Assembly (NCBI RefSeq): GCF_041199985.1
Contig: NZ_CP165647.1
Span: 1,736,001-1,800,000 of the forward strand
Direction of reading: 5' to 3'
Length of the DNA: 64,000 nt
DNA from: Leptotrichia sp. HSP-536
Lineage (GTDB): Bacteria > Fusobacteriota > Fusobacteriia > Fusobacteriales > Leptotrichiaceae
Shown here one piece after another: positions 42,919 to 52,694 of this stretch. A program made the position numbers and the translations under genes. Position 1 is the first letter of the stretch; each line of letters opens with the position of its first letter. The notes beneath the pieces are model-generated. The model had not been told where the DNA came from. It made no database searches and was given only the letters and a program-made list of their open reading frames with translations.

Positions 42919-44703
42919 TTATAAATTCTCTTTTATTGAAATTGCAATATTTTCTGGCACAATTTCCATCAGTTCTTCCAACGTCGCACTTCGTATATTT
43001 TTTATCAATCCAAATTTTTTTATTAATTCCTTTTTACGTTTTGGTCCAATTCCTGCAATGTCATCCAATGCACTTTTGACATTCCGTTTACTTCTTAATT
43101 TTCTATGATGTGTAATTCCAAATCTGTGGGCTTCATCCCGCAATCTTTGCAAAATCTTCAATGTTTCATCTGTTTTTTCAAACAAATACGGCTCACTTTC
43201 ATAACTTTTAAAAATTTCCTCTTCCCTTTTTGCAATTCCAATCACATCGGTATGCTCTATTTTCCCAAGTTTTTCCAGCACATCCACAGCCACTCCAAGC
43301 TGCCCTTTTCCACCGTCAATTAGAATCAGATTAGGCATTTTATCATTTTCTATTTTGGAATATCTTCGTGTCAACGCTTCCCTCATCATTAAGAAGTCAT
43401 CTGGCGTATCTTTTACAGTAATCTTAAAATGCCTGTATTCCTTCGGTGTTGTTTCTCCATCAAGTGCCACTGTCATTGCTGCAACTGCATCTTTCCCCTG
43501 AATATTTGAAATATCAAAACATTCAATTCTGTAAGGCAAACTTTTTAAGCGTAATTCGTTTTTTAAGTTACGCAATCCTTCCTGAACCATTCGCCGTTTT
43601 CTGTAATATTTATCAACTTCTTCACGCAAGTTCAAATATCCCATTTCCAGAAGCTGTAACCTTCGGCTATTTATCTTTGGAAAATGAAGTTTTATTTCCT
43701 TATGTTTTTCAATTCTTGCCCATTCCTTTATCAAAAGTTCACTTTCCATAAAATGTTCATCACAAATAATATGCTTTGGAATATTTCTTTTTTCATAATA
43801 CGAAGTAATTAACCGCTCAAACAGGTTTTCCTCCTGACTTCTCTCAAGTGAAATTATTATATGATTTTTATTAATTACTTTTCCTTCCCGAATGTTCAGC
43901 ACGCACAAAAACACATTTTCCCTTTTTTCTTCAAATACAAACACATCTTCGTCAATTTCCTTGCTGTATTCAATAATCTGTGTTTCCAGCATTCTTTTCA
44001 GCACAGCCAGCTTTTCACGTTCGTTAATTGCACGCTCAAATTCCATTTCATCGCTAAACTGCTTCATTCGGCTTTCCAGCATTTCGATAACCTTGTCAGA
44101 ATGTCCTTTCAAAAAATTCTTGAAGTTTTTTACGTTTGTGCAGTACTCATCTTCAATATCCTTGTATTTACAAGGAGCTGGACAAGTCTTCATATAATAT
44201 TTCAGACAAGGTTTTATAATTTTGTCCATATTTCGGTTGCAGTCCCGCACTGGAAATATTTTGATAAGCGATTTCATTGCAAAAAATATTCCCATTGGAT
44301 AAGGTCCAAAATATTCTGCATTTTCATTCAATTTTTTCGTACTTCTCACAATTTCCACTTTAGGAAATTTTTCTTTCGTAAACTTTATATATGGATAAGT
44401 TTTTTCATCTTTTAATAAAATATTGTATTTAGGCTTATTCTTCTTTATCAGGTTATTTTCCAGAATAAGTGCCTCAACTTCCGATTTACAGATAAAAAAC
44501 TCAATATCCTTAATATTTTTCACCAATTCCAGCGTCTTCTGATTATGCGAATTTATATTCATAAAATAAGATTTTACCCTATTTTGCAAATTTTTTGCCT
44601 TTCCCACATAAATAATTTTCCCACGCTCATTTTTCATGAGATAAACTCCAGGATGAGTGGGAATATCCTTATATTTAATCGGTGATCTTATTTCTTCTTC
44701 CAT
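42919..44703 (-). CDS. uvrC: excinuclease ABC subunit UvrC
   Basis: 594 residues. GIY-YIG domain first (HPGVYLMKNERGKIIYVGKAKNLQNRVKSYF), a Cys cluster (CNRNMDKIIKPCLKYYMKTCPAPC), the UVR motif near 205-240, an RNase H-like nuclease domain (YRIECFDISNIQGKDAVAAM, LILIDGGKGQLG) and a C-terminal helix-hairpin-helix (LDDIAGIGPKRKKELIKKFG). It makes both incisions in nucleotide excision repair. It follows rapZ by 9 bases. Confidence 0.97.
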   Translation of the reverse strand: MEEEIRSPIKYKDIPTHPGVYLMKNERGKIIYVGKAKNLQNRVKSYFMNINSHNQKTLELVKNIKDIEFFICKSEVEALILENNLIKKNKPKYNILLKDEKTYPYIKFTKEKFPKVEIVRSTKKLNENAEYFGPYPMGIFFAMKSLIKIFPVRDCNRNMDKIIKPCLKYYMKTCPAPCKYKDIEDEYCTNVKNFKNFLKGHSDKVIEMLESRMKQFSDEMEFERAINEREKLAVLKRMLETQIIEYSKEIDEDVFVFEEKRENVFLCVLNIREGKVINKNHIIISLERSQEENLFERLITSYYEKRNIPKHIICDEHFMESELLIKEWARIEKHKEIKLHFPKINSRRLQLLEMGYLNLREEVDKYYRKRRMVQEGLRNLKNELRLKSLPYRIECFDISNIQGKDAVAAMTVALDGETTPKEYRHFKITVKDTPDDFLMMREALTRRYSKIENDKMPNLILIDGGKGQLGVAVDVLEKLGKIEHTDVIGIAKREEEIFKSYESEPYLFEKTDETLKILQRLRDEAHRFGITHHRKLRSKRNVKSALDDIAGIGPKRKKELIKKFGLIKNIRSATLEELMEIVPENIAISIKENL

Positions 44704-44712
44704 TTCGCCTTT

Positions 44713-45594
44713 TTATACCTCCGTTTTACCACCTATTTCCCTATGGAATTTTGTTATTTTATATTCCAGCCTCTCGGACAAATCTTTACACAGCATATTT
44801 ACAAAAGTTGCAGATCTATGCTGTCCTCCTGAACATCCTATTCCTATACGCAAATGCGACTTCCCATCCTTTTCATACTTTGGTATCAGATATTCAAGCA
44901 TATCAAGAAGCATTTTATAAAACTCCTTGCTTTCTTCAAGTCCCATTACATAATCCATGACGTCTTTATGATTCCCCGTTTTACGTTTTAAATCTTCGAT
45001 GTAATAAGGATTTGGCAAAAATCTCAAGTCAAACATCAAATGCAGATCCAGCGGTATCCCATTCTTAAATCCAAAAGAAGTGAGATTTACACTTAATTTT
45101 GCTTTTTTCCCTGAAAATTCCTTTTCCAGTATTTTCTGAAGTTCCTTTACAGACGTTTTAGTCGTGTCTATAACCAAATCCGCCTTTAGCATAAAGTCCT
45201 TGATTATTTTTCTTTCAGCTTCTATATTTTCAAGCAGTGTATCATATAAATTTAAAGGGTGTTTTCTTCTGGAAAGCTCATATCTGCTAAGAAGTACATT
45301 TGTTCTTGCGTCGAGATATATGATTTCATAGTCTATTTCATTTTTATCTAGAAATTCAAGCTGTTTTAAAAACTGTTCTATAAATTCCTGATTTCTTATA
45401 TCTATTGCAACCGCAACTTTATTTCTTTTTTTGTTACTTAAAAATATCTCATTCAGATACTGAAACAAGCTTATCGGAAAATTGTCAATACAGAAATATT
45501 CCCTGTCCTCAAAAAAATTCATTGTTTCCGATTTTCCTGCTCCGCTCATTCCTGTTATTATAACAAGCTCTTTTTTTTCTCCTTCATCTTCCAT
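44713..45594 (-). CDS. rapZ: RapZ (YvcJ) RNase adapter/nucleotide-binding protein
   Basis: 293 residues. Walker A VIITGMSGAGKSETMNFFED, then FCIDNFPISLF, VAVDIRNQEF-type strand (VAIDIRNQEFIEQF) and the C-terminal IGIGCSGGQHRSATFVNML. In E. coli RapZ binds small RNA GlmZ and senses glucosamine 6-phosphate; in Firmicutes the YvcJ role differs. The uvrC-rapZ pairing is common in low-GC genomes. An extended -10 TGGTATAAT lies upstream at 45654-45662. Confidence 0.95.
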   Translation of the reverse strand: MEDEGEKKELVIITGMSGAGKSETMNFFEDREYFCIDNFPISLFQYLNEIFLSNKKRNKVAVAIDIRNQEFIEQFLKQLEFLDKNEIDYEIIYLDARTNVLLSRYELSRRKHPLNLYDTLLENIEAERKIIKDFMLKADLVIDTTKTSVKELQKILEKEFSGKKAKLSVNLTSFGFKNGIPLDLHLMFDLRFLPNPYYIEDLKRKTGNHKDVMDYVMGLEESKEFYKMLLDMLEYLIPKYEKDGKSHLRIGIGCSGGQHRSATFVNMLCKDLSERLEYKITKFHREIGGKTEV

Positions 45595-45815
45595 TGTCGT
45601 CTTACTCCCTCTCGTTTTATTATTATCCCATTTTTTAATATTTTTCTTTGTTAATTATACCATAAATTTTTCATTTACATAAATTATTTTTGAAATATTT
45701 TAGTAACAATTATTTTACTGCTTTGTTTTTTCATCTATTGTTTAAATACCTATTCTAAGTACTTTAAAAGCCTTGTATGATAATATTATTTTAATTTGAA
45801 TTTGGAGGAAATAAT

Positions 45816-46331
45816 ATGAAAAAATCTATTAATTTTATAATTTTAGGAGCCATCCTTTCCATAATTGCCATCAGTACCTATATATTTACACAAAATCAAA
45901 TAGAAATTCCAAAAGAAATGATAATTTCTGCTGTTACATCACAATTTCCAATCGAAAAATCAATGTATACACTTGGAGATACGAAACTTTCCAACCCTAC
46001 AGTCTACTTTGAAAATGATAAACTTATAATTGATGCTGATTACGAATTTAAAGACAGAGCTAATTCTGAACTGACTACTGGAAAAGCCAAATTTGAAAGT
46101 GAATTAGAATATAAAAATTCAAATCTTTATCTTTGGAATTTTAATTTAAAAAAATTAATAACAAAAGATGGAAAAGATACCAAGCCTGATAAATACGCTC
46201 TTACCCTTATAAGTACCATATCCTACGAACTGCAATACAAAAAGCCTTTGCTCTACTTAGGAAATAACAAAAAATTTAATTCTATAAAAAGCGTTAAAAT
46301 CAAAAATAACAAAGTTTTAGGAGAGAAATAG
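45816..46331 (+). CDS. DUF1439-like membrane-anchored protein
   Basis: 171 residues. N-terminal hydrophobic segment (INFIILGAILSIIAISTYIF) without a lipobox, so a signal anchor. The rest parallels the lipoprotein at 32929: IEIPKEMIISAVTSQFPIEKSMYTLGDTKLSNPTVYFENDKLIIDADYEFK aligns with VRVPKSVIESKAREKFP...NPRISFKNNRIYVEMDYDA. RBS TTGGAGGAAATAAT supports the start. It is monocistronic, with a terminator overlapping its stop codon. Confidence 0.78.
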   Translation: MKKSINFIILGAILSIIAISTYIFTQNQIEIPKEMIISAVTSQFPIEKSMYTLGDTKLSNPTVYFENDKLIIDADYEFKDRANSELTTGKAKFESELEYKNSNLYLWNFNLKKLITKDGKDTKPDKYALTLISTISYELQYKKPLLYLGNNKKFNSIKSVKIKNNKVLGEK

Positions 46332-46353
46332 AAAAATCTATTTCTCTTTTTTT
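46323..46353 (+). terminator. intrinsic terminator overlapping the stop codon of the upstream gene
   Basis: Perfect 10-bp stem GAGAAATAGA/TCTATTTCTC with AAAA loop, then seven T. The TAG stop codon is inside the 5' arm. Confidence 0.92.
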
Positions 46354-46358
46354 GTAAT

Positions 46359-46400
46359 AAAAATAAGACTACTTAATTTTTTACTTTTAAGGAGTCTTAT
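46359..46400 (-). terminator. terminator of the yiaL-lyxK operon
   Basis: Minus strand stem ATAAGACTCCTTAA/TTAAGTAGTCTTAT (one mismatch) with a T-rich end, about 65 bases past the kinase stop codon. Together with 46323 it insulates two convergent units. Confidence 0.75.
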
Positions 46401-46465
46401 AAATTTATTTAGTTTTTTGTTTTCTGATTCTAGTCAAGATTACCTTTTAAAAATGATTTTGATTT

Positions 46466-47983
46466 TTATAGCTCTTCATTTAATTTTTTTAAGCTATGGA
46501 AAGTTGTATCCATGCTTTTCAAAATTTCCTGATACACTTCGTATTTTTTTATATATTTTTTATGTTCTTCCTGATCTGGTTCGTATCTATCTTTTATTCT
46601 GACCATTTTTTTTACAGCGTCTTCTAATGAATCTCCTGTTATAGCTTGCTGACTTGCAATCGCTCCACCAAGTCCCCCTAATTCACTTCCTTGCAAAGTT
46701 TCAACTGGAATATTCAAAATATCTGAAAAAATCTGACACCATTGCTTTGAGTTAGTTCCACCACCTGAAATACGGATTACTTGAGGTCTTTTCCCTAAAC
46801 TTTTCTCCAATTTATCCAAATGCTGCTTATGAGAAAATACGATTCCTTCATAAACAGATCGAATCATTTCCAATTTTGTAGTTGTCGCTGTAAGTCCTAA
46901 AAAGCATGATGGAGCTTCAGTGTGAGTATTACTTCCATACAGGAATGGTAAAAATATAACTTTACTGTAAGAAGCTGTCGTATCCTTTAAAAAAACTTCA
47001 AGTCCTGTGTAAATACTCTCAGTTTCTTTTAAACTGGACATTTCTTCCGACATTAGCATCTTTAAAATAATATCTAAATTTCCAGCAGAAGTCGGGCTTG
47101 ACTCTTCTACTAAAAAATCCCTGTTTGGAAAATACGAGTTCATTTGACCACTTTCATAGCCTGCAGGTATTTTTGACGGATAAGTGTTTATATTCCAAGT
47201 TCCCGCAATAACGCTAAATGCAGAACTGTCCAGAACTCCCGAGCCTATCGCGCAGGCATCAATATCAAACAGTCCTCCAACAACAGGCGTACCTTCCAGA
47301 AGTCCTGTAATTTCAGAAACCTCTTTTGTAATTCCTCCGACAATTTCCTTGTAATCAACCAATGGCGGCAATGCCTCTTTCATTTCAGGTATTCCAAAAA
47401 ATTCTAGAATTTCATCATCATAAGTTCCTGTTTCAAAATTAATCCAATGATTTCCTGAAGCATCTCCATATTCCTGATTCACTTTTCCAGTGAGTTTAAA
47501 ACGCACGTAGTCTTTTGCTGATAAAATTGCTCCTATATTATTGTAGGATTGGGGTTCATTTTCTTTTAACCAATGCAGCAATACTGGACTTTGAACTCCA
47601 AAAACATGCTGCCTTGTCTTATTCCACAATTTTTTTATTTCATTTTCAAATTTATTTGCCAGCTCTCCTGCTCTTCCATCTGTGGATAAAATACCGTTTA
47701 TAAATTCCTTGCGATTCTTATCCAGCACATAAAGTCCTTTTCCATGACCGACACAAGCAACTGCAGTAATGTCTTTCCCTGTCAAATTTGATTTTTTTAA
47801 AGCTTTTTTTATTGAATCATAAATTGCATCTGAAGTTTCTTTTAAATCAACTTCCCTGTAACCTGGTTTTATTTCCTTCCTCATTGTATGAAACGAAGAA
47901 ACTCCAATTTCATCTCCATTTTCATTAAAAATAATAGCTTTCGTATTTGTTCCCCCGTAATCTACACTCAAAAAATATTTCAT
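46466..47983 (-). CDS. lyxK: FGGY carbohydrate kinase (LyxK-like, L-xylulose kinase type)
   Basis: 505 residues. FGGY fold: N-terminal LSVDYGGTNTKAIIFNENG, VACVGHGKGLYVLDKN, GILSTDGRA, and C-terminal VIRISGGGTNSKQWCQIFSDIL, GSELGGLGGAIA. It matches E. coli LyxK along its length as I recall that sequence (for example GTPVVGGLFD, SPTSxGNL, FFLPFLYGSN, YEGVVFSHxxHL). It would phosphorylate L-xylulose or a similar ketose or ketose acid. It is the last gene of the operon led by yiaL. Substrate not proven. Confidence 0.85.
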   Translation of the reverse strand: MKYFLSVDYGGTNTKAIIFNENGDEIGVSSFHTMRKEIKPGYREVDLKETSDAIYDSIKKALKKSNLTGKDITAVACVGHGKGLYVLDKNRKEFINGILSTDGRAGELANKFENEIKKLWNKTRQHVFGVQSPVLLHWLKENEPQSYNNIGAILSAKDYVRFKLTGKVNQEYGDASGNHWINFETGTYDDEILEFFGIPEMKEALPPLVDYKEIVGGITKEVSEITGLLEGTPVVGGLFDIDACAIGSGVLDSSAFSVIAGTWNINTYPSKIPAGYESGQMNSYFPNRDFLVEESSPTSAGNLDIILKMLMSEEMSSLKETESIYTGLEVFLKDTTASYSKVIFLPFLYGSNTHTEAPSCFLGLTATTTKLEMIRSVYEGIVFSHKQHLDKLEKSLGKRPQVIRISGGGTNSKQWCQIFSDILNIPVETLQGSELGGLGGAIASQQAITGDSLEDAVKKMVRIKDRYEPDQEEHKKYIKKYEVYQEILKSMDTTFHSLKKLNEEL

Positions 47984-48071
47984 AAATTATTCTCCTTTTT
48001 TAAAAAGTCAATATTAAGAAATACAAGAAACAAAAGTCCCTTGTATTTCAAATCAAATATTTTAAAGTTTC

Positions 48072-49061
48072 TTAAAGATTTATTTCTATTCCTTCAATTG
48101 CCGGGTCAACAGATTCTTTTATAGCTTTTACAGCTTCAGGTTTAAAATATACTTTCTGAGCATTATTGTAAAAAACATCTTCCAATTCTTCCTTTGTAAA
48201 AATATCTACATTTTCAAGCCAAGTTGCTAATTCACTATAAGTATTAAATGTAGCAGACCAAGGTGAATCTGTTCCCCAAATAAGTCGTTTTGCTCCCAAA
48301 ATTTCTTTTGCTATAGTTACATTTTTGTATGAATTTGGAAATGGGTAGTCTTCAGGTCTGTCAATATCTTGAATAGCTGATAAATCACTATATATATTAG
48401 GGTATTCCTTCCACATGCTAAGGTCAGCTTTCAGTCTTTCTGGAGTAGCTGCATGCGGGAATGACAAATGGCAAACCACAAAATCAATATTAGGATAAAG
48501 TTTTGCAAGATTTGCAATTGCTTGTGGCTGATGGCTTATTTGATCCCAGTTACCATAGTCCACTGTAACAACAAATCCAGGATAATTTGCCAAATAGTTA
48601 AATAATCTTGTCACAAATGGATCTGCATCAAGTCTAAATGGATTTGTGTTTCTATATCCATGAATTCCACCATCTTCACTTATTTCAAATTTTATTGCTC
48701 TAAATCCCAAGACTTCCACATATCTCTGAGCAATTTCAAGAGCTTCCTTAGCGTAAGGATCTACTGAAAATGCTCCAATAAATCTTTCAGGATATTTTTT
48801 TATTGCAAGATAAGTGTAATAATTTTGGTATCCATGTAAATGTCCTTGTAAAAGTACAGATTTTTCAATGCCATTTTCATCCATTAATCTCAAAAATGAT
48901 TCTGCTGTAAACTCTGTATCTCCATAACCTTCAGGGAATAATTGAGTCACATCTCCATCATCCCAAATTACTTTTCCATTACCAAGCGGAGTCATTCTTC
49001 CTTTTTTGTTAAATCCAGCAACTGCTTTTACAATGTGTGCATGTGCATCTATTTTTTTCAT
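48072..49061 (-). CDS. amidohydrolase family protein (amidohydrolase_2)
   Basis: 329 residues, TIM-barrel metal hydrolase. KIDAHAHIVKA holds the HxH metal ligands, FVVCHLSFPHAATPERL a metal His and IWGTDSPWSATFNTYSELA the catalytic Asp. Family members hydrolyse lactones or decarboxylate acids, which would fit conversion of a sugar lactone or keto-acid in this operon; the reaction is unknown. It follows the EIIC gene by 22 bases. Confidence 0.82.
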   Translation of the reverse strand: MKKIDAHAHIVKAVAGFNKKGRMTPLGNGKVIWDDGDVTQLFPEGYGDTEFTAESFLRLMDENGIEKSVLLQGHLHGYQNYYTYLAIKKYPERFIGAFSVDPYAKEALEIAQRYVEVLGFRAIKFEISEDGGIHGYRNTNPFRLDADPFVTRLFNYLANYPGFVVTVDYGNWDQISHQPQAIANLAKLYPNIDFVVCHLSFPHAATPERLKADLSMWKEYPNIYSDLSAIQDIDRPEDYPFPNSYKNVTIAKEILGAKRLIWGTDSPWSATFNTYSELATWLENVDIFTKEELEDVFYNNAQKVYFKPEAVKAIKESVDPAIEGIEINL

Positions 49062-49083
49062 ATCCTTCTCCTTTAATTATAAT

Positions 49084-50529
49084 TTAATTTTGTTCCATAA
49101 ATATTTTTTCCTTACTTCCCTCAAATCCACTATTCTTATCAGCCATTTTCTTCAAGTAAGCATATATGCTTTCCCGTTTTGTTCTTAAGAAGAATAATCC
49201 CACTAGGTATACAATTATTGTAATTCCAATAAATATAGGATTTCCTGAAATCCAAGCAAAGAAAATTAGTGCATTTAATGGTCTGGCTGTCAAATTAAAA
49301 CTTGCTATTAATGCTGCCCCTGCAGGTAAAGCTTTTGTTGCAATTGCCGCACTTGTATAATACGGTGCTATAAAACTACTTGCATAAAGTCCTAAACTTA
49401 GCCAAATTATTCCATTTAATATTGTTTTTAAAATATTTCCTTTAGTAACAGCTATCATTGCTTCAATTATAAAAGGAATTGCGATTAAATCAACCATTGG
49501 CAATGTCTTATTTCCTGGCAAAATAAATGACAGTATTGCCATAACAGGAATTAATAACACTCCTGCAATAATTGTTGCAGGTTCTCCAAATCCTACTCCA
49601 TCATCAACTGCAATAAACCATCTTCTTTTATCAGTTTCACGTTCATTTGAAGCATCTTGCTTTTTATTTTTTTCAACTGCTTCTGCAAGAGGTCCAAACG
49701 CTTTTGCAAATACTCCTGTAATCAATGGAAATATTGTCATAACAGCTGATAATGCAACAGCAAATCCTAAAATTTGTCCCCAAGCAGTCAAAGTTCCTAA
49801 TGATTTAATATTCCCAAAAATTCCCATAATAAGTCCTAAAATTGCTCCAAGCATTGTTGGTTCTCCAAAAACTCCCAATTTTGTCTTTAATGTTTCTGGA
49901 TTTAATTTTGATTTGTGAAGTCCCAATAAATTCCACAAGGGATCTAAAATAATCGCTGGAACTAATGATTCTACATTATGAATCGAATTAATGGTTGCAT
50001 TTTTGACTCCATAATATTCAGACCATCTATCAGCAACTGTTTCTGATAAAAGCAGCGAGTAAAGTAACATAAAAATCATAAACGCAAATGATAACACAAA
50101 ATTCTGAGTAAATTGATAAGCCATTGCTCCCCAAATCATATATCCAAAATTATTCCATAAATTTGACGGGACAAACACACGAGTTACTCCAATTACAAAT
50201 AACAGGATTTCAATTAATAATCCAAATACAAAAAATGAAAGTCCAATAGTTGTTGAAAATGACAGTTTAGAACCCATTTGCCAACCCATATCCACCACTT
50301 CCAACTTCAATCCCGTAGCTTTTACCATTTGATCAACTAACTGAGTTACTGCTGGTGCAAAACTTCCTATTACCCATCCAAATCCTGTAAGACCAATACC
50401 TGCATAAAGTCCGCTCATAATAGATTTTTTAACTTGTACTCCAAGTGCTACACTTACTATAAAGATCATTATAGGTACAACTACTGCTGGTCCCAGCGTA
50501 TTAAATATATCACTAAATACTTTTAACAT
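49084..50529 (-). CDS. PTS galactitol-type EIIC permease (GatC family)
   Basis: 481 residues with about 11 membrane helices. VFSDIFNTLGPAVVVPIMIFIVSVALGVQVKKSIMSGLYAGIGLTGFGWVIGSFAPAV is a typical EIIC-Gat start, with GVTRVFVPSNLWNNFG and DDGVGFGEPATIIAGVLLIPVM further on. No EIIA or EIIB gene is in the operon or window, so the phosphoryl donor must be encoded elsewhere or the protein works without one. Confidence 0.87.
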   Translation of the reverse strand: MLKVFSDIFNTLGPAVVVPIMIFIVSVALGVQVKKSIMSGLYAGIGLTGFGWVIGSFAPAVTQLVDQMVKATGLKLEVVDMGWQMGSKLSFSTTIGLSFFVFGLLIEILLFVIGVTRVFVPSNLWNNFGYMIWGAMAYQFTQNFVLSFAFMIFMLLYSLLLSETVADRWSEYYGVKNATINSIHNVESLVPAIILDPLWNLLGLHKSKLNPETLKTKLGVFGEPTMLGAILGLIMGIFGNIKSLGTLTAWGQILGFAVALSAVMTIFPLITGVFAKAFGPLAEAVEKNKKQDASNERETDKRRWFIAVDDGVGFGEPATIIAGVLLIPVMAILSFILPGNKTLPMVDLIAIPFIIEAMIAVTKGNILKTILNGIIWLSLGLYASSFIAPYYTSAAIATKALPAGAALIASFNLTARPLNALIFFAWISGNPIFIGITIIVYLVGLFFLRTKRESIYAYLKKMADKNSGFEGSKEKIFMEQN

Positions 50530-50561
50530 AATTTTCTCCTTAAAATTTTTATTTTAATTTT

Positions 50562-51515
50562 TTACGGATTTACTACATTTCTTGTATTTCCCGCAAAAAA
50601 TTCAATAATGTTGTCAGCTGCTTCTTTTGCCAAAGTTATTCTTCCTTCAACAGTTCCTGTTCCAGCGTGAGGTGCCATAATCACACTGTCTAAGGCTCTC
50701 AATTCTTCTGAAACTTTAGGTTCAAACTCAAACACATCAAGCCCTGCTCCCGCAATCTCTCCTGTTTTCAGTGCTTCCACCAAATCAGCTTCCACCACAA
50801 TTGGACCACGAGCGGCATTTACAAGATAGCTTCTATTTTTCATTTTTTTGAACGCTTCTTTATTAAATTTACCTTTTGTAGCAGGTAATCCAGGCGCATG
50901 GATTGTTATTACATCAGAATTTGCCAATAACTCATCAAACTCAACATATTTTACATTTAATTCTTTTTCCTTCTCTTCACTAAGTCTAAAAGTGTCGTGA
51001 TACAAAACTTTCATGCCAAAACTTTGAGCTAATTTTGCAACTGTTTGCCCAATTCTTCCAAATCCATAAACTCCTAAAGTTGCTCCTTCCAACGATAATC
51101 CTTGATATTTTCTTTCACTTGGATCGATCCAATTTCCATCTCTTACGATTTTATCGTAAAATGCCAATCTTTTTGCTGCGGCCAGCAACAGTGCAAAAGT
51201 CATTTCCGCTGTAGGAACTCTCACTGCCTGTGGTGAATTTGAAACTACAATTCCTTTACTTTTTGCAAATTCAATATCAACATGGTCAAACCCTACCGCA
51301 TTTAAAGAAATTAATTTTAAATTTTCTCCAGCTTCTATAAGCTCTTTATCTGCTTTTTGCCCCATCAATAAAAGCGCATCATATTTATGAAGATTTTCCA
51401 GCACATATTCTCTAGTGAAAGGTTCTTCTGAATAAGTCACATCAAATTTTTCCATTAATTCTGTAAGTCCTTCTTTTGGTACAATCCCTGTTACTAATAC
51501 TTTTTCTTTTTCCAT
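50562..51515 (-). CDS. D-isomer-specific 2-hydroxyacid dehydrogenase
   Basis: 317 residues. NAD-binding GVYGFGRIGQTVAKLA (about 145-160), the catalytic Arg in VNAARGPIVVEADLVEAL, Glu in LDVFEFEP and His in IMAPHAGTGTVEGR. Probably reduces a keto-acid or oxidises a 2-hydroxy acid (glyoxylate/hydroxypyruvate or 2,3-diketo-gulonate-like substrates) with NAD(P)H. In the E. coli yia operon a keto-acid reductase (YiaK, a different family) has the analogous place. Confidence 0.88.
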   Translation of the reverse strand: MEKEKVLVTGIVPKEGLTELMEKFDVTYSEEPFTREYVLENLHKYDALLLMGQKADKELIEAGENLKLISLNAVGFDHVDIEFAKSKGIVVSNSPQAVRVPTAEMTFALLLAAAKRLAFYDKIVRDGNWIDPSERKYQGLSLEGATLGVYGFGRIGQTVAKLAQSFGMKVLYHDTFRLSEEKEKELNVKYVEFDELLANSDVITIHAPGLPATKGKFNKEAFKKMKNRSYLVNAARGPIVVEADLVEALKTGEIAGAGLDVFEFEPKVSEELRALDSVIMAPHAGTGTVEGRITLAKEAADNIIEFFAGNTRNVVNP

Positions 51516-51551
51516 TTGATACCTCCTATATTTTTATTTATCACTGAAATT

Positions 51552-52574
51552 CTAAATTTCTGAAATTTCATAAAGCGTCACTTTATGATTTCCATTATTT
51601 GCCGAAAATACATATGCTTTTCCAGTTTTTTCAAAGGCTATTACATTACTTGACGCACATTTTTCTTCAATTATATTTTGAACAAATTTTCCATTTTCAT
51701 AACTAAATAGCGACAAATCAGCTTTTCCACTTCTAAAACCATACAAAAACACATTTTTCCCGAATAATTTTCCACCCCAGATAGCATGTCCGAACTCTGT
51801 TGGCTCTGGATATTTATATAATTCCTTTGAAAAATCTTCATTGAAAACTCTAAGCGTATCTCCATGAAATCCTTGAATTATAACATTTTCCTTTTGAGAG
51901 TCGCCATCTAAATCAACTTGAACGACATCGCTCGTTTCCTCGCCAAAAATTACATCAAGTCTCCAGTCTTCTGTGTCTGAATACTCAGGATAAGTTAATT
52001 TCACAATTCCTTCCACAGCTGTAATAAGTGAGTATCCCTCTTTTTGAACTTCATAATATCCATGATTTTTTAACAATCTTAACGGCAATTCTTTCAAATT
52101 TGTTAATTCTGCACTATCTAAATCAAATTCACCAACAAAAATTTTACCTTTATCAGACCAATCTTCGACAAATTTTTTAGAATTCGCAATCGTACAACCA
52201 ACAAATAATATTTTTCCATCTTTTTGTTTTATCAAATCAAACCTATGCAAATACGGAAAATCTGCAATTTTTTTGACTTCCCATTTTTCATCTTTATATT
52301 TTCCATAAACAATTTGACATTCTTTTGAATTGAAACCTGGATAAAATTTTTGAGTTGCCAAGAAATCCAGCGTACTTGGAACTTGAATAATACTCATTGT
52401 ACCACCTACAGTATCCCAGACAATTTTTTTTGAAAAATTATCATTTATATCATAAGCAAAACAAGAATTTTCAACTTCTGATGCCACCAGTAAATAATCT
52501 TTATCATCTTTTTGAATACGGTTAACTGCATAGCATGATGGCAATTCATCCGAAAAAACCTTTTTTACATTCAC
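51552..52574 (-). CDS. cytoplasmic beta-propeller-like protein of unknown function
   Basis: 340 residues without a signal peptide. Repeating blocks of four short strands (LLVASEVENSCFAYDIND, ILFVGCTIANSKKF, VDLDGDSQKENVIIQGFHGDTLRVFNED) suggest a beta-propeller. The DLDGDSQKENVII motif resembles an FG-GAP/VCBS calcium loop. No catalytic motif seen. The operon position, between the yiaL-like gene and the dehydrogenase, suggests an enzyme such as a lactonase or an epimerase; this is a guess. Confidence 0.68.
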   Translation of the reverse strand: MNVKKVFSDELPSCYAVNRIQKDDKDYLLVASEVENSCFAYDINDNFSKKIVWDTVGGTMSIIQVPSTLDFLATQKFYPGFNSKECQIVYGKYKDEKWEVKKIADFPYLHRFDLIKQKDGKILFVGCTIANSKKFVEDWSDKGKIFVGEFDLDSAELTNLKELPLRLLKNHGYYEVQKEGYSLITAVEGIVKLTYPEYSDTEDWRLDVIFGEETSDVVQVDLDGDSQKENVIIQGFHGDTLRVFNEDFSKELYKYPEPTEFGHAIWGGKLFGKNVFLYGFRSGKADLSLFSYENGKFVQNIIEEKCASSNVIAFEKTGKAYVFSANNGNHKVTLYEISEI

Positions 52575-52694
52575 TTTTTTCCCTCCTTTCCAAAAAATGA
52601 TTACTTTAAAACAAAAGTTTTTTTAATTTAATAATAACTTAGATATATCTAAGTAAAACTCTAAAATTCATTTATTTTAACTAAAAATAAAAAA

